DNA of 12,589 nt from Pseudomonadota bacterium (lineage in GTDB: Bacteria; Pseudomonadota; Gammaproteobacteria; Burkholderiales; Burkholderiaceae_D). Shown piece after piece: positions 1 to 6,459 of the stretch. Position numbers and translations under genes: made by a program. Positions within the stretch are counted from its first letter, which is position 1. Each line of letters opens with the position of its first letter. The DNA is taken from NCBI GenBank assembly GCA_023416415.1, contig JAEZHR010000420.1, positions 1 to 12,589 on the forward strand, written 5' to 3'. The notes below the pieces were generated by a model, which searched no databases, was not told the origin of the DNA, and saw only the letters and a program-made list of their open reading frames with translations.

Positions 1-68
1 GCGACCATCACTTCGACAAGGCCGATACCCCGGGCACGAATGGGTGCGTATCGATGTGAGCGAGTCAC
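1..68 (-). CDS. pilW: PilW-like minor pilin, N-terminal fragment (cut by window edge)
   Basis: Only the first 22 codons are in the window. Reading leftwards from a GTG at 68-66, the peptide ends in a prepilin cleavage site: after Arg-Ala-Arg-Gly comes IGLVEVMV, with glutamate at position +5 of the mature protein. A strong AGGAGG lies four bases upstream of the GTG and overlaps the pilV stop codon region, which decides this start. PilW is a minor pilin that joins PilV, PilX, PilE and FimU/FimT in the complex that primes type IV pilus assembly at the inner membrane. The name rests on the prepilin motif plus its place directly after pilV, which is the usual order; the body of the protein is not visible. 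The gap to pilV is 8 bp, so it is part of the same operon. Confidence 0.75.
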   Translation of the reverse strand, partial: MTRSHRYAPIRARGIGLVEVMV

Positions 69-76
69 GGTTCCTC

Positions 77-562
77 CTACGGCAGGGCCTGCGCGACGAT
101 ACGCGTGACCACGACATGCTGGCGCCGCACGATCTCTTCCGGATCCGTCGGCGCACGCCAGTAGACGGCCACGGTCACGGTTCCTTGATCGTCGACGTGT
201 ACCGACGGGTAGTTCACCGGCGTATCCACGACACCCGGCAGTACGCGCTCGACTTCGGCGAGCCAGGTCTGATAGCCATCGCCCGCATCTTCGACATCCT
301 GCGCATCGCTTCCGAAGCGCGCACGCAATGCGGAGACCGAGCGATCACCCGTTGCCCACATTTCTCCCAGCAGCTGTTCGACGAGGACGCTGGCCTCGGT
401 GCGATAGCGCGCATCGGTGACCTGTTTCGTCGCAACCGATTGCAGGCCGACGATGGCGAGCACGCCGATGGAAAAGATCAGGATGGCCAGCAAGCCTTCC
501 AGCAGCATCATGCCTGCCTGCGCCTGGAGCGGCTTGCGGATCGGGGCGAGTGGTCTGGACAT
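77..562 (-). CDS. pilV: Type IV pilus minor pilin PilV
   Basis: A 161-residue minor pilin. The leader is 17 residues and basic, the predicted prepilin peptidase cut is after Gly17, and the mature N-terminus is MMLLEG followed by a hydrophobic helix to about residue 42. Glu22 is the conserved +5 glutamate. The first mature residue is Met rather than the usual Phe, which is tolerated in this family. The rest is a small soluble domain with no cysteines, as expected for PilV-type proteins (about 150-180 aa). I chose ATG 562, two bases after the fimT stop, because an AGG lies ten bases before it; an in-frame ATG at 571 would have the AGG only one base away. PilV helps start pilus assembly with PilW, PilX and FimT. 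The upstream gene is fimT and the downstream gene is pilW, all on one transcript. Confidence 0.85.
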   Translation of the reverse strand: MSRPLAPIRKPLQAQAGMMLLEGLLAILIFSIGVLAIVGLQSVATKQVTDARYRTEASVLVEQLLGEMWATGDRSVSALRARFGSDAQDVEDAGDGYQTWLAEVERVLPGVVDTPVNYPSVHVDDQGTVTVAVYWRAPTDPEEIVRRQHVVVTRIVAQALP

Positions 563-564
563 GG

Positions 565-1149
565 TCAGCATGCCTGTGGGTCGGCAGCCGCGCGTGCCGG
601 GTCGCACATTCGAATCATGCCTCCCAGCGTGACGATGACGCGAAGGCAGCGCAGGGCTCCGCCATCCGCGGCACAGGCGGCACCGGAGGCATGCGTGATG
701 TCGAAAGCGGATGCGCTGCCGCCGGAGGAAAAGGACGCGCGGCCCAGCCCGTTGAAGACGATTTCGTCGTCGTCGGCGTCAACCGCTGCCTGGGCCGCAC
801 CTTCCGCCGCAGGGCGATGCTGGATGTGCGAAGGCGTGGTGGCATCGGGCTCCGATCCGGGGCAATCGGGCACGTCATCGCCGTCGTTGTCGTCAATGGC
901 AGTGGCGCACTCGATAGTCCAGGCGGTGCCATCACGGGTGAAGCGAACATTCGTATTGCGCCGGACGGCTTCCGCCTTGGCCAGGTTCAAGCCGTTCAGG
1001 AGCGCGTCCGCTGCGGTGCGAATCTGGCTGTTCTGCAGGAAGATCTGGAAGTTCGGTACCGAGATTGCGAGCAGGATGGCGAGCACGGCAAGCCCGACCA
1101 TCATCTCGATCAGGGTGAATCCATGCCGCGCTGACGAACGTGCTAGCAC
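565..1149 (-). CDS. fimT: GspH/FimT-family pseudopilin (FimT/FimU)
   Basis: A 194-residue protein with a short leader, cleavage after Gly10, then FTLIEMMVGLAVLAILLAIS with Glu15 as the +5 glutamate. Residues 45-70 (ADALLNGLNLAKAEAVRRN) match the start of the GspH/FimT domain. The start is GTG at 1149, which overlaps the pilE stop by 7 bp; the open frame continues upstream inside pilE but gives no signal peptide, so the longer form is rejected. The ribosome site is weak (a purine-rich GGGCGGG), suggesting translational coupling to pilE. It acts in the minor pilin complex that primes type IV pili. Two oddities: residues 86-96 form an Asp-rich loop resembling a thrombospondin type 3 calcium repeat, and there are six cysteines (81, 96, 159, 168, 182, 194), the last being the final residue. 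Assignment to FimT versus FimU is not separable here. Confidence 0.82.
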   Translation of the reverse strand: MLARSSARHGFTLIEMMVGLAVLAILLAISVPNFQIFLQNSQIRTAADALLNGLNLAKAEAVRRNTNVRFTRDGTAWTIECATAIDDNDGDDVPDCPGSEPDATTPSHIQHRPAAEGAAQAAVDADDDEIVFNGLGRASFSSGGSASAFDITHASGAACAADGGALRCLRVIVTLGGMIRMCDPARAAADPQAC

Positions 1150-1568
1150 TGCCCGCCCTTCGCGACCACCCAGCAGTCGGCATTCCCACTCCATCCGGAA
1201 ACGCCAGTGATGGTGCTTGACTTGGCGTTGTTCTGGTCGATCGTGTATTCGAACCCCGTCATGGAGCCGGTGCCGGTCGCGCGCAGGGTGAATCCCGTTG
1301 CGCTTGCGGCAACGGAGCAGTCGAAGGTGAAGTTGCTGTTGCTTGTCGCAGTGCAGGCCGGCGCACCTTCGTAGGTGCGCATATCCTGGAACCACTGTTC
1401 CATCTCCACCCGCTTGGTGGCGAGAACGGACGTTGCGTCAGGAATGCGTGAACGCGTGACGTAGTCCCGATAGCTCGGAACGGCAATGGATGCCAGGATG
1501 GCAACGACAACCACCGCGATCATGACCTCGATCAGGGTGAATCCTCGGACTGATCTTCCGTTTCGCAT
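1143..1568 (-). CDS. pilE: Type IV minor pilin PilE
   Basis: A 141-residue type IV pilin. Cleavage is predicted after Gly9, giving mature FTLIEVMIAVVVVAILASIA with Glu14 as the +5 residue and a helix that runs on through the PSYRDYVTRSRIPDA motif typical of the PilE/ComP group. Cysteines at 72, 84, 132 and 141 could form two disulfides; the 132-141 pair would close the C-terminal D-loop seen in pilins. The start ATG at 1568 has GGGGGA upstream at a good distance. Because the genes after it are minor pilins and not pilus motor or major pilin assembly genes, this is more likely the minor pilin PilE than the main pilin PilA. It is the first gene of the leftward operon and overlaps fimT by 7 bp. 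Confidence 0.85.
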   Translation of the reverse strand: MRNGRSVRGFTLIEVMIAVVVVAILASIAVPSYRDYVTRSRIPDATSVLATKRVEMEQWFQDMRTYEGAPACTATSNSNFTFDCSVAASATGFTLRATGTGSMTGFEYTIDQNNAKSSTITGVSGWSGNADCWVVAKGGQC

Positions 1569-1576
1569 ATATCCCC

Positions 1577-1597
1577 CGGAAAGTGTGCGGAAAGTGT
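1577..1597 (-). repeat. Tandem 10-bp repeat in the pilE leader
   Basis: CGGAAAGTGT occurs at 1577-1586 and again at 1588-1597 on the plus strand, an exact direct repeat with 11-bp period (about one helical turn). It lies just ahead of the pilE ribosome site, in the transcribed leader or at the promoter of the pilin operon. It could be a binding site for a regulator on one face of the helix. This is inference; no regulator family is implied by the sequence. No convincing sigma-54 element was found nearby. Confidence 0.4.
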
Positions 1598-1770
1598 AGT
1601 TCGGACAAGCATGGGTGTCATGCCTGAAAGAAACAAACGTTGCGATCTGGCCGACGAGCGGCAGAAAACGCCGTCGTTTCGATTTTTGTCGGGAAGGGAA
1701 TGCGCGAGGCGTGGACGCCGCAGGATGTTTTCGCCCGGCGCAGAAGCGGGCGGAGAGGATGCTGCTTGAA

Positions 1771-1796
1771 CGCTCCCGCGCAGGCGCGCGGGAGCG
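1771..1796 (-). terminator. Hairpin terminator-like structure after pobA
   Basis: A perfect 11-bp GC-rich stem (1771-1781 pairing with 1786-1796) with a four-base loop, starting 12 bp after the pobA stop. In the direction of pobA transcription it is followed by only TTC and then mixed bases, so the U-tract is poor. It may end transcription weakly or protect the mRNA 3' end before the pilE promoter region. Confidence 0.55.
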
Positions 1797-1807
1797 AAGT
1801 CAGAGCG

Positions 1808-2995
1808 TTACCTGAACGTCGGGTCGAACGGCAGGCCGACGTAGTTTTCCGCGATCGTGGTCTTGCCGGCGGTCGAGCTCATCAGGTAGTCGAGTTCGGC
1901 CAGCTGGATCTTGTGCTCGATCGGGTCTTCGTTGAACTTGTGCATGATCGAGGTGAACCACCACGAGAAGCGCACGGCAGCCCAGACGCGACGCAGCGCG
2001 GTTTCCGAGTAGCGGTCGAGCAGATCGTCGCGGCCTTCCTTGTACTTGGCAATCAGCGCGGTCGACAGGTAGTACATGTCGGAGGCGGCCAGGTTCAGGC
2101 CCTTGGCGCCCGTCGGCGGGACGATGTGGCCGGCATCGCCGACCAGGAACATCGAGCCGAAGCGCATCGGCTCGGCCACGAAGCTGCGCAGCGGAGCGAT
2201 GCTCTTCTCGATCGAAGCGCCGGTCACCATCCTGTCGGCGTATTCGGCCGGCAGGCGGCGGCGGATCTCGTCCCAGAAACGGTCATCCGACCAGTCTTCC
2301 ACCTTCTGGTCGAGGCCGACCTGAACGTAGTAGCGGCTGCGCGTATGCGAGCGCATCGAGCACAGCGCGAAGCCGCGCTTGCTGTTGGCGTAGATCAGCT
2401 CTTCGTGCACCGGCGGCGTGTCCGACAGCAGGCCCAGCCAGCCGAACGGATAGATGCGCTCGTACTCGGTGATCATGTCGCGCGGCACGGAAGCGCGCGA
2501 AGCGCCATGGTAGCCATCGCAGCCGGCGATGTAGTCGCACTCGACCACGTCGGCTTCGCCGTTGTGCACGAATTCCAGGCGCGGCTTTCCTTCGAGGAAG
2601 CCTTGCGGGTGGACGTCGCGCGCTTCAAAGATGAGCGTGACGTTTGGGTCCATGGCCACGGCGTCGTACAGATCCTTGGTCAGTTCGGTCTGGCCGTAGA
2701 CCATGACCTGCTGGCCGCCGGTGAGCGAAGCCATGTCGATGCGTTCGCTGCGGCCGTTGAAGGTCAGGACGATACCGTCGTGGACGATGCCTTCCTTGTC
2801 CATGCGCTTGCCGACGCCGGCCTTGCGCATCAGGTCGGCCATGCCTTGTTCCAGGATGCCGGCGCGGATGCGCGCTTCCACGTATTCACGGGTCTGACGC
2901 TCGAGGATCACGCTCTTGACGCCGGCTTTGCTGAGCAGCAGAGCCAGGCAGAGTCCGGACGGACCGCCGCCGATGATGCCGATCTGGGTTTTCAT
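1808..2995 (-). CDS. pobA: 4-hydroxybenzoate 3-monooxygenase PobA
   Basis: A 395-residue class A flavoprotein hydroxylase that converts 4-hydroxybenzoate to protocatechuate using FAD, NADPH and O2, in the cytoplasm. The Pseudomonas enzyme is 394 residues. Visible motifs are the FAD Rossmann GGGPSG at 9-14, Arg44 for the flavin/NADPH region, the DG motif around Asp160, and the GD motif LVGDAGH at about 284-290 followed by PPTGAKGLNLA. Substrate and active-site residues of the characterised enzyme are present with an offset of about one: Tyr202, Ser213, Arg215, Arg221, Tyr223, Pro294 and Tyr385. The start at 2995 has AAGGAG five bases upstream; the open frame runs further but without family similarity. 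The divergent neighbour is an AraC-type regulator, which fits induction by 4-hydroxybenzoate. Protocatechuate ring-cleavage genes are not in the window. Confidence 0.97.
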   Translation of the reverse strand: MKTQIGIIGGGPSGLCLALLLSKAGVKSVILERQTREYVEARIRAGILEQGMADLMRKAGVGKRMDKEGIVHDGIVLTFNGRSERIDMASLTGGQQVMVYGQTELTKDLYDAVAMDPNVTLIFEARDVHPQGFLEGKPRLEFVHNGEADVVECDYIAGCDGYHGASRASVPRDMITEYERIYPFGWLGLLSDTPPVHEELIYANSKRGFALCSMRSHTRSRYYVQVGLDQKVEDWSDDRFWDEIRRRLPAEYADRMVTGASIEKSIAPLRSFVAEPMRFGSMFLVGDAGHIVPPTGAKGLNLAASDMYYLSTALIAKYKEGRDDLLDRYSETALRRVWAAVRFSWWFTSIMHKFNEDPIEHKIQLAELDYLMSSTAGKTTIAENYVGLPFDPTFR

Positions 2996-3125
2996 GTTTG
3001 CTCCTTGTGTTGCATTTCCGGGGTGCCAGGGCGTAGCGGCCTTGGCGTATGCAGGCGTTCCGGCGTGACGCGAGGTGGCACCGGGTCTCCTTGGGTTTTG
3101 GTTCGTCCTGCGACGGGACGTTGCA

Positions 3126-3154
3126 AGAATAGAGGCGAGCGCGCCGCCGATGAA
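3126..3154 (-). promoter_or_regulatory. Possible pobA promoter
   Basis: Reading leftwards, TTCATC (3154-3149) and TATTCT (3131-3126) are 17 bp apart. The -10 is good and the -35 is poor, which would suit a promoter that needs an activator such as the divergent AraC-type protein. The 5' leader to pobA would be about 125 bases and contains a 7-bp inverted repeat, GGTGCCA at 3022-3028 and TGGCACC at 3076-3082. Nothing else in the 259-bp gap stands out as coding. Confidence 0.3.
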
Positions 3155-3254
3155 TGGACAATAATGACGATCGCTTGTACTTTTCCGACGTCGCGCACGG
3201 ATTCGGAACTGATCTTGGGCAAAATGATTGCAAAATCCGAACGCGGCCTTCCCT

Positions 3255-4187
3255 ATGAATCTTCCCGTTCCTACCTTTTCCCTGTATGGCGAGGCGCACG
3301 CCGCAGTGGGGCGCGAATTCGTGCACGTCGAAGCCATTTCCGCGCGCAGCGCCGCGCGCAACTGGCAGATCGACGCACACCTTCATCAGGGACTGTTCCA
3401 GTTGCTGTTCGTGTTTTCGGGGGCCGCGCGCGTGCGGCTGGACAGCGAGGAAGAGGAGTACGCGGCGCCGCTGGCGGTCATCATTCCTCCGGGCGTCGTG
3501 CATGCCTTCAAGTTCATGCCGCACACCGACGGCTACGTGCTCACGCTCGACGATGGCGGTCTGGCCGGGGTGGCCGGTTCGGGTGAAGGGGATGACATGG
3601 CCCAGGCGTTCTCGGCCCTGCGCAGCGACGCAGTGGTGACGCCGCTGGCGCGTGACAACGGCATGCTTGCGCAGCGCGTGCGCGGCCTGCTGGTTCAACT
3701 GGCGGACGAATTCGCCCAGCCAGGCCTTGGCAGCCCGCGCATGTATGTCTGGCTGGTGCGTGCATTGCTGCTGCTGCTGGTGCGAGAACAGCTGGCGCGG
3801 CGCGCGGTCGATCCGACGCACGAGCGGCATGCCGAAAGAATGCGGCGCTTCCGGCAGTTGGTGGATGCCCACTATCACGAGCATTGGCCGGTGGAGCGCT
3901 ACGCCCAGGCACTGAACCTGACGGAAAGCCGCCTGAACCGTCTTTGCCGGCGCGAAGCAGGCTGCACTGCATTCGCCGTGATCCAGGCGCGCCTGCTGCT
4001 GGAGGCGCGACGCCGGCTGATCTTCACCGCGGCGCCGGTTTCGCAACTGGCCTACGAGCTGGGTTTTGCCGATCCAGCCTACTTCACGCGCTTTTTCAAG
4101 AAAGTGGCTGGAGTGACACCGGTCGTATTCCGTGCCAGCGGCACGCATCGAGGGGGCGAGGGAGCACCCGGCGCTCCCGTGGCCTAG
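3255..4187 (+). CDS. pobR: AraC-family transcriptional regulator, PobR type
   Basis: A 310-residue regulator. The N-terminal half is a cupin-like ligand domain (about residues 35-100), with HLHQGLFQLLFVFSG resembling the sensor of AraC-type PobR/PobC proteins. The C-terminal 100 residues form the two-helix-turn-helix AraC domain: the first reads WPVERYAQALNLTESRLNRL (211-230) and the second is the canonical SQLAYELGFADPAYFTRFFKK (263-283) ending in GVTP. It is divergent from pobA across 259 bp, so it most likely activates pobA in response to 4-hydroxybenzoate. The start is uncertain: ATG 3255 has no clear ribosome site, and an in-frame TTG at 3228 would add nine residues. A different aromatic inducer cannot be excluded from sequence alone. 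The last dozen residues are a Gly/Pro/Ala-rich tail beyond the AraC fold. Confidence 0.88.
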   Translation: MNLPVPTFSLYGEAHAAVGREFVHVEAISARSAARNWQIDAHLHQGLFQLLFVFSGAARVRLDSEEEEYAAPLAVIIPPGVVHAFKFMPHTDGYVLTLDDGGLAGVAGSGEGDDMAQAFSALRSDAVVTPLARDNGMLAQRVRGLLVQLADEFAQPGLGSPRMYVWLVRALLLLLVREQLARRAVDPTHERHAERMRRFRQLVDAHYHEHWPVERYAQALNLTESRLNRLCRREAGCTAFAVIQARLLLEARRRLIFTAAPVSQLAYELGFADPAYFTRFFKKVAGVTPVVFRASGTHRGGEGAPGAPVA

Positions 4188-4319
4188 CCCGGATCAGCCT
4201 CGGGTCGCGTTGCGTCCTTCGATGCCGTCAGCGCATTGGCCGGGTCCACCGGCGACGGCCCGCCACCCATGCATGTCGTCATGCCCGTGTTCCTGGTCGT
4301 GCTTGGATGAGCGTAAAGG

Positions 4320-5183
4320 CTACAAGGCGTTGACCGGCAATTTCAGATAGTGCACGCCATTGTCTTCGGCTGGAGGCAGGTGGCCGGCCCGGACATTGAC
4401 TTGTATCGAAGGCAAGATCAGCACCGGCATTGCCAGCGTCGCATCGCGCGCGTTGCGCAACTGTACGAAATCCTCTTCAGACACCCCGTCGTGCACGTGG
4501 ATGTTCGTCGCGCGCTGTTCTGCCACCGTGGTTTCCCATGCCGCTGCACGTCCGGCGGGCGGATAGTCGTGGCACATGTACAGCCGGGTGTCGCCGGGCA
4601 GGTCAAGCAGGCGGCGGATCGAGCGATACAGGGTGCGGGCATCGCCGCCTGGAAAGTCACAGCGCGCGGTGCCAACGTCGGGCATGAACATGGTGTCGCC
4701 GACGAACACGGCATCACCGATGCGGTAAGCCATGTCGGCAGGCGTATGACCAGGCACGCAGATGGCCTGAGCTTCTAGCGCGCCGATGCGGAAGCGCTCC
4801 CCGTCGGCGAACAGATGGTCGAACTGCGAGCCGTCATCCGCGAACTCGGGTTCCATGTTGAACAAGGTCTTGAACACGGTCTGCACCCGGCGAATCTGCG
4901 TGCCGATGGCGATTTGACCACCGAGTTTGTCCTTCAGATAGGGGGCGGCGGTGAGATGGTCGGCATGGGCATGGGTTTCCAGAATCCAGTCCACCGCCAG
5001 GCTGTTGGCTTTGACATGCGCGAGCACGCGATCTGCGGATACGGTGCGCGTACGACCGGATTTCGGATCGAAATCGAGTACCGGGTCCACGATGGCGGCG
5101 CGCTCGCCGTCATGCACGACATAGGAAACCGTGCCGGTAACCTCATCGTAGAAGGCTTCGATCAGAGGAACGGGGTGAATCAT
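4320..5183 (-). CDS. blh: Persulfide dioxygenase-like metallo-beta-lactamase-fold protein (Blh type)
   Basis: A 287-residue metallo-hydrolase-fold protein of the ETHE1/Blh persulfide dioxygenase group, which oxidises glutathione persulfide or similar sulfane sulfur to sulfite with a single iron. Seen directly: HAHADH (residues 71-76) as the metal motif, His146 in CVPGHTPAD, Asp163 in VGDTMF, and His205 in MCHDY. The stretch TARCDFPGGDARTLYRSI (172-189) and WETTVAEQRATNIHV after residue 215 are typical of Blh-like members. The start at 5183 has GGAG six bases upstream. It is divergent from bigR and the two half-size transporters, the known BigR-regulon context. Canonical Blh also has an N-terminal DUF442 phosphatase/rhodanese-like domain and is over 400 residues; here only the dioxygenase-like domain is present. 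Persulfide dioxygenase activity is inferred, not shown. Confidence 0.88.
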   Translation of the reverse strand: MIHPVPLIEAFYDEVTGTVSYVVHDGERAAIVDPVLDFDPKSGRTRTVSADRVLAHVKANSLAVDWILETHAHADHLTAAPYLKDKLGGQIAIGTQIRRVQTVFKTLFNMEPEFADDGSQFDHLFADGERFRIGALEAQAICVPGHTPADMAYRIGDAVFVGDTMFMPDVGTARCDFPGGDARTLYRSIRRLLDLPGDTRLYMCHDYPPAGRAAAWETTVAEQRATNIHVHDGVSEEDFVQLRNARDATLAMPVLILPSIQVNVRAGHLPPAEDNGVHYLKLPVNAL

Positions 5184-5202
5184 TTCATGCTCCGATAATA
5201 TA

Positions 5203-5231
5203 TTGAGACACATTATATCATGTGGTATATT
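5203..5231 (+). promoter_or_regulatory. Promoter of bigR-pmpA-pmpB
   Basis: TTGAGA at 5203-5208 and TATATT at 5226-5231 are separated by exactly 17 bp, a good sigma-70 promoter. Transcription would start near 5238, leaving a leader of about 20 bases with GGAG six bases ahead of the bigR ATG. The spacer and -10 lie entirely inside the palindrome, so the repressor would block the polymerase directly. Confidence 0.7.
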
Positions 5232-5235
5232 GTGT
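5208..5235. promoter_or_regulatory. BigR operator palindrome
   Basis: A 28-bp near-perfect inverted repeat with half-site ACACA-n-TATA-n-CA and its mirror TG-n-TATA-n-TGTGT; 22 of the 28 positions are symmetric. It sits in the middle of the 75-bp gap between blh and bigR and covers the -10 elements of both directions. A third half-site copy, TATATTG at 5199-5205, repeats the right half (5226-5232) 27 bp away. ArsR-family BigR proteins bind AT-rich palindromes in exactly this kind of gap, so BigR bound here would shut both operons until oxidised by sulfane sulfur. Binding is inference from position and symmetry. Confidence 0.8.
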
Positions 5236-5240
5236 TCCAG
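5212..5240 (-). promoter_or_regulatory. Promoter of blh
   Basis: On the minus strand a consensus TATAAT lies at 5217-5212, preceded at 17 bp by CTGGAA (5240-5235), which is a weak -35. Transcription would start near 5205, giving a leader of roughly 20 bases, mirroring the bigR side. The -10 lies in the left half of the palindrome, so one repressor dimer could control both directions. Confidence 0.6.
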
Positions 5241-5258
5241 TCGGATCTGGAGATTTGA

Positions 5259-5588
5259 ATGGAAGCAATTCACCCGCCCATGGAAACGGAACTGATGCGC
5301 GTGGCGGCGCGCACCGCCTGCGGCGTTCTGCGCGCCCTGTCGAATGAAGATCGATTGTTGCTCCTGTGCCAGCTGAGCCAGGGTGAGCGTTCGGTAGGCG
5401 AGCTGGAAGAGGCACTCGACATCCGCCAGCCGACGCTATCCCAGCAACTGGGCGTACTGCGCAATGAAGGCCTGGTCAGCACGCGGCGCGAGGGCAAGCG
5501 CATTTATTACTCGGTTGCCGACCCGCAAGTGCTGGCCTTGCTCGGCATGTTGTATGACCTCTACTGTCCTAAAGGAGGCGCGCGATGA
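5259..5588 (+). CDS. bigR: ArsR-family sulfide/persulfide-sensing repressor BigR
   Basis: A 109-residue winged-helix repressor of the ArsR family. Residues 22-85 carry the DNA-binding core, with the recognition helix in QPTLSQQLGVLRNEGLVSTR and the wing at REGKRIYYSV. Cys37 (LLLCQL) and Cys103 (LYCPK) are 66 residues apart, the same spacing as the redox cysteines of BigR/SqrR (41 and 107), which form a disulfide or polysulfide bridge on exposure to reactive sulfur and release DNA. A third cysteine, Cys21, lies near the N-terminus. No metal-binding CxCxxC of ArsR sensors is present. The start ATG has GGAG six bases upstream. It overlaps the next gene by 4 bp (ATGA), so it is coupled to the transporters it controls. 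It probably represses itself, the transporters and the divergent blh. Confidence 0.92.
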   Translation: MEAIHPPMETELMRVAARTACGVLRALSNEDRLLLLCQLSQGERSVGELEEALDIRQPTLSQQLGVLRNEGLVSTRREGKRIYYSVADPQVLALLGMLYDLYCPKGGAR

Positions 5589-6025
5589 CGATCGCTTGGA
5601 ATGCTTTTACGCCATGGGCTGCGCTAGCCGGTGGTGGACTGATCGGATTGGCGGCGGCCCTGCTGATTCTGTTCAACGGACGCATCGCCGGCATCAGCGG
5701 GGTGCTCGGCGGCCTGCTTCGTTCCCCGTTCAAGGATGCCGGATGGCGCGTGGCCTTTATCGCTGGTTTGCTTGTGGCACCGTCGCTGTACGCGCTTGTC
5801 TTCGGCATGCCGGAGATTCGCATTGAAGCAGGGACCCCGGTGCTGGTGGTCGCTGGCTTGCTGGTCGGTGTCGGCACCCGCTATGGTTCCGGCTGCAGCA
5901 GCGGTCATGGGGTGTGCGGACTGTCTCGCTTTTCGCCGCGCTCGCTGGTCGCGACGCTGCTGTTCATGGGCGCCGGTGTCGTGACGGTTTTCGTTGTACG
6001 CCATGTACTGGGAGGTGTTGTATGA
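5585..6025 (+). CDS. pmpA: YeeE/YedE-family half transporter, first subunit (PmpA-like)
   Basis: A 146-residue membrane protein with about four hydrophobic segments (roughly 12-30, 57-74, 85-98, 121-138). The signature is GTRYGSGCSSGHGVCGLSR at 97-115, with Cys104 and Cys111, the conserved cysteine motif of YeeE/YedE proteins that move thiosulfate or other sulfur species. It is half the length of the fused YeeE/YedE transporters; the next gene supplies the other half. It starts within the bigR stop (ATGA) and ends within the start of the next gene (ATGA), so all three are translationally coupled. In BigR regulons these pairs are thought to handle sulfur species during sulfide stress. The exact substrate and direction of transport cannot be read from sequence. 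The gene symbol follows the Serratia PmpAB pair and is tentative. Confidence 0.85.
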   Translation: MTIAWNAFTPWAALAGGGLIGLAAALLILFNGRIAGISGVLGGLLRSPFKDAGWRVAFIAGLLVAPSLYALVFGMPEIRIEAGTPVLVVAGLLVGVGTRYGSGCSSGHGVCGLSRFSPRSLVATLLFMGAGVVTVFVVRHVLGGVV

Positions 6026-6459
6026 ACGCCGTTTTCGCATTCTTGTCAGGGCTGATTTTCGGCGTCGGCTTGTTGCTGGCTGGCATGGCCAATCCGGCCA
6101 AGGTCCTCGGCTTTCTCGACATTGCCGGCTCTTGGGATCCCTCGCTGGGGCTGGTGATGGCCGGCGCCATCGGGATTGCTGTATTCGCTTTCGCCTGGGC
6201 GCGCCGGCGCTCGCTGTCTCTCCTCGGCTTGCCGATGCAAATGCCTGTCGCAACCCGCATCGACAAGCGCCTGGCGGGGGGAAGCTTGCTGTTTGGCGTA
6301 GGCTGGGGCTTGGCCGGCATCTGCCCGGGGCCAGCCGTCGTGCTGCTCGGTGCGGGGTTGCCTGAAGGCTGGATCTTCGCCGCCTCCATGATCTGCGGCA
6401 TGCTCATCTTCGAAGCCTGCGAGCGCTTGCCGCTTCGGTCGCGTGCTGCGCAAGTTTGA
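6022..6459 (+). CDS. pmpB: YeeE/YedE-family half transporter, second subunit (PmpB-like, DUF6691)
   Basis: A 145-residue membrane protein with about four hydrophobic segments (roughly 3-22, 40-60, 86-112, 116-131). It carries FGVGWGLAGICPGPAVV (91-107) with Cys101, the matching half of the YeeE/YedE fold, and GMANPAKVLGFLDI near the N-terminus, typical of the second subunit. GGAGG lies upstream at 6011-6015 and the ATG overlaps the stop of the first subunit by 4 bp. The two halves presumably form one transporter in the inner membrane with a cysteine in each half lining the path. It ends the bigR operon; no clear terminator follows in the 148 bp before the next gene. Sulfide:quinone reductase, often part of this regulon, is not in the window. 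Confidence 0.85.
   Translation: MNAVFAFLSGLIFGVGLLLAGMANPAKVLGFLDIAGSWDPSLGLVMAGAIGIAVFAFAWARRRSLSLLGLPMQMPVATRIDKRLAGGSLLFGVGWGLAGICPGPAVVLLGAGLPEGWIFAASMICGMLIFEACERLPLRSRAAQV

Noticed and set aside
44..1210. 388-codon plus-strand frame over the pilin genes
   Set aside because: Antisense to pilV and fimT, low-complexity Arg/Ser/Ala text with no domain.
1595..1625. Sigma-54 promoter for pilE
   Set aside because: A GGCATG...TGC-like stretch exists on the minus strand, but the GG to GC spacing is 12 bases between them rather than 10.
1640..3586. 648-codon open frame on the plus strand antisense to pobA
   Set aside because: It mirrors pobA codon by codon in GC-rich DNA, has no domain, and spans the pobA promoter and the start of pobR. 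It is a shadow frame.
4235..4265. Terminator between pobR and blh
   Set aside because: Only a 5-bp GGCCG/CGGCC stem with a 13-base loop and no T-run on either strand.
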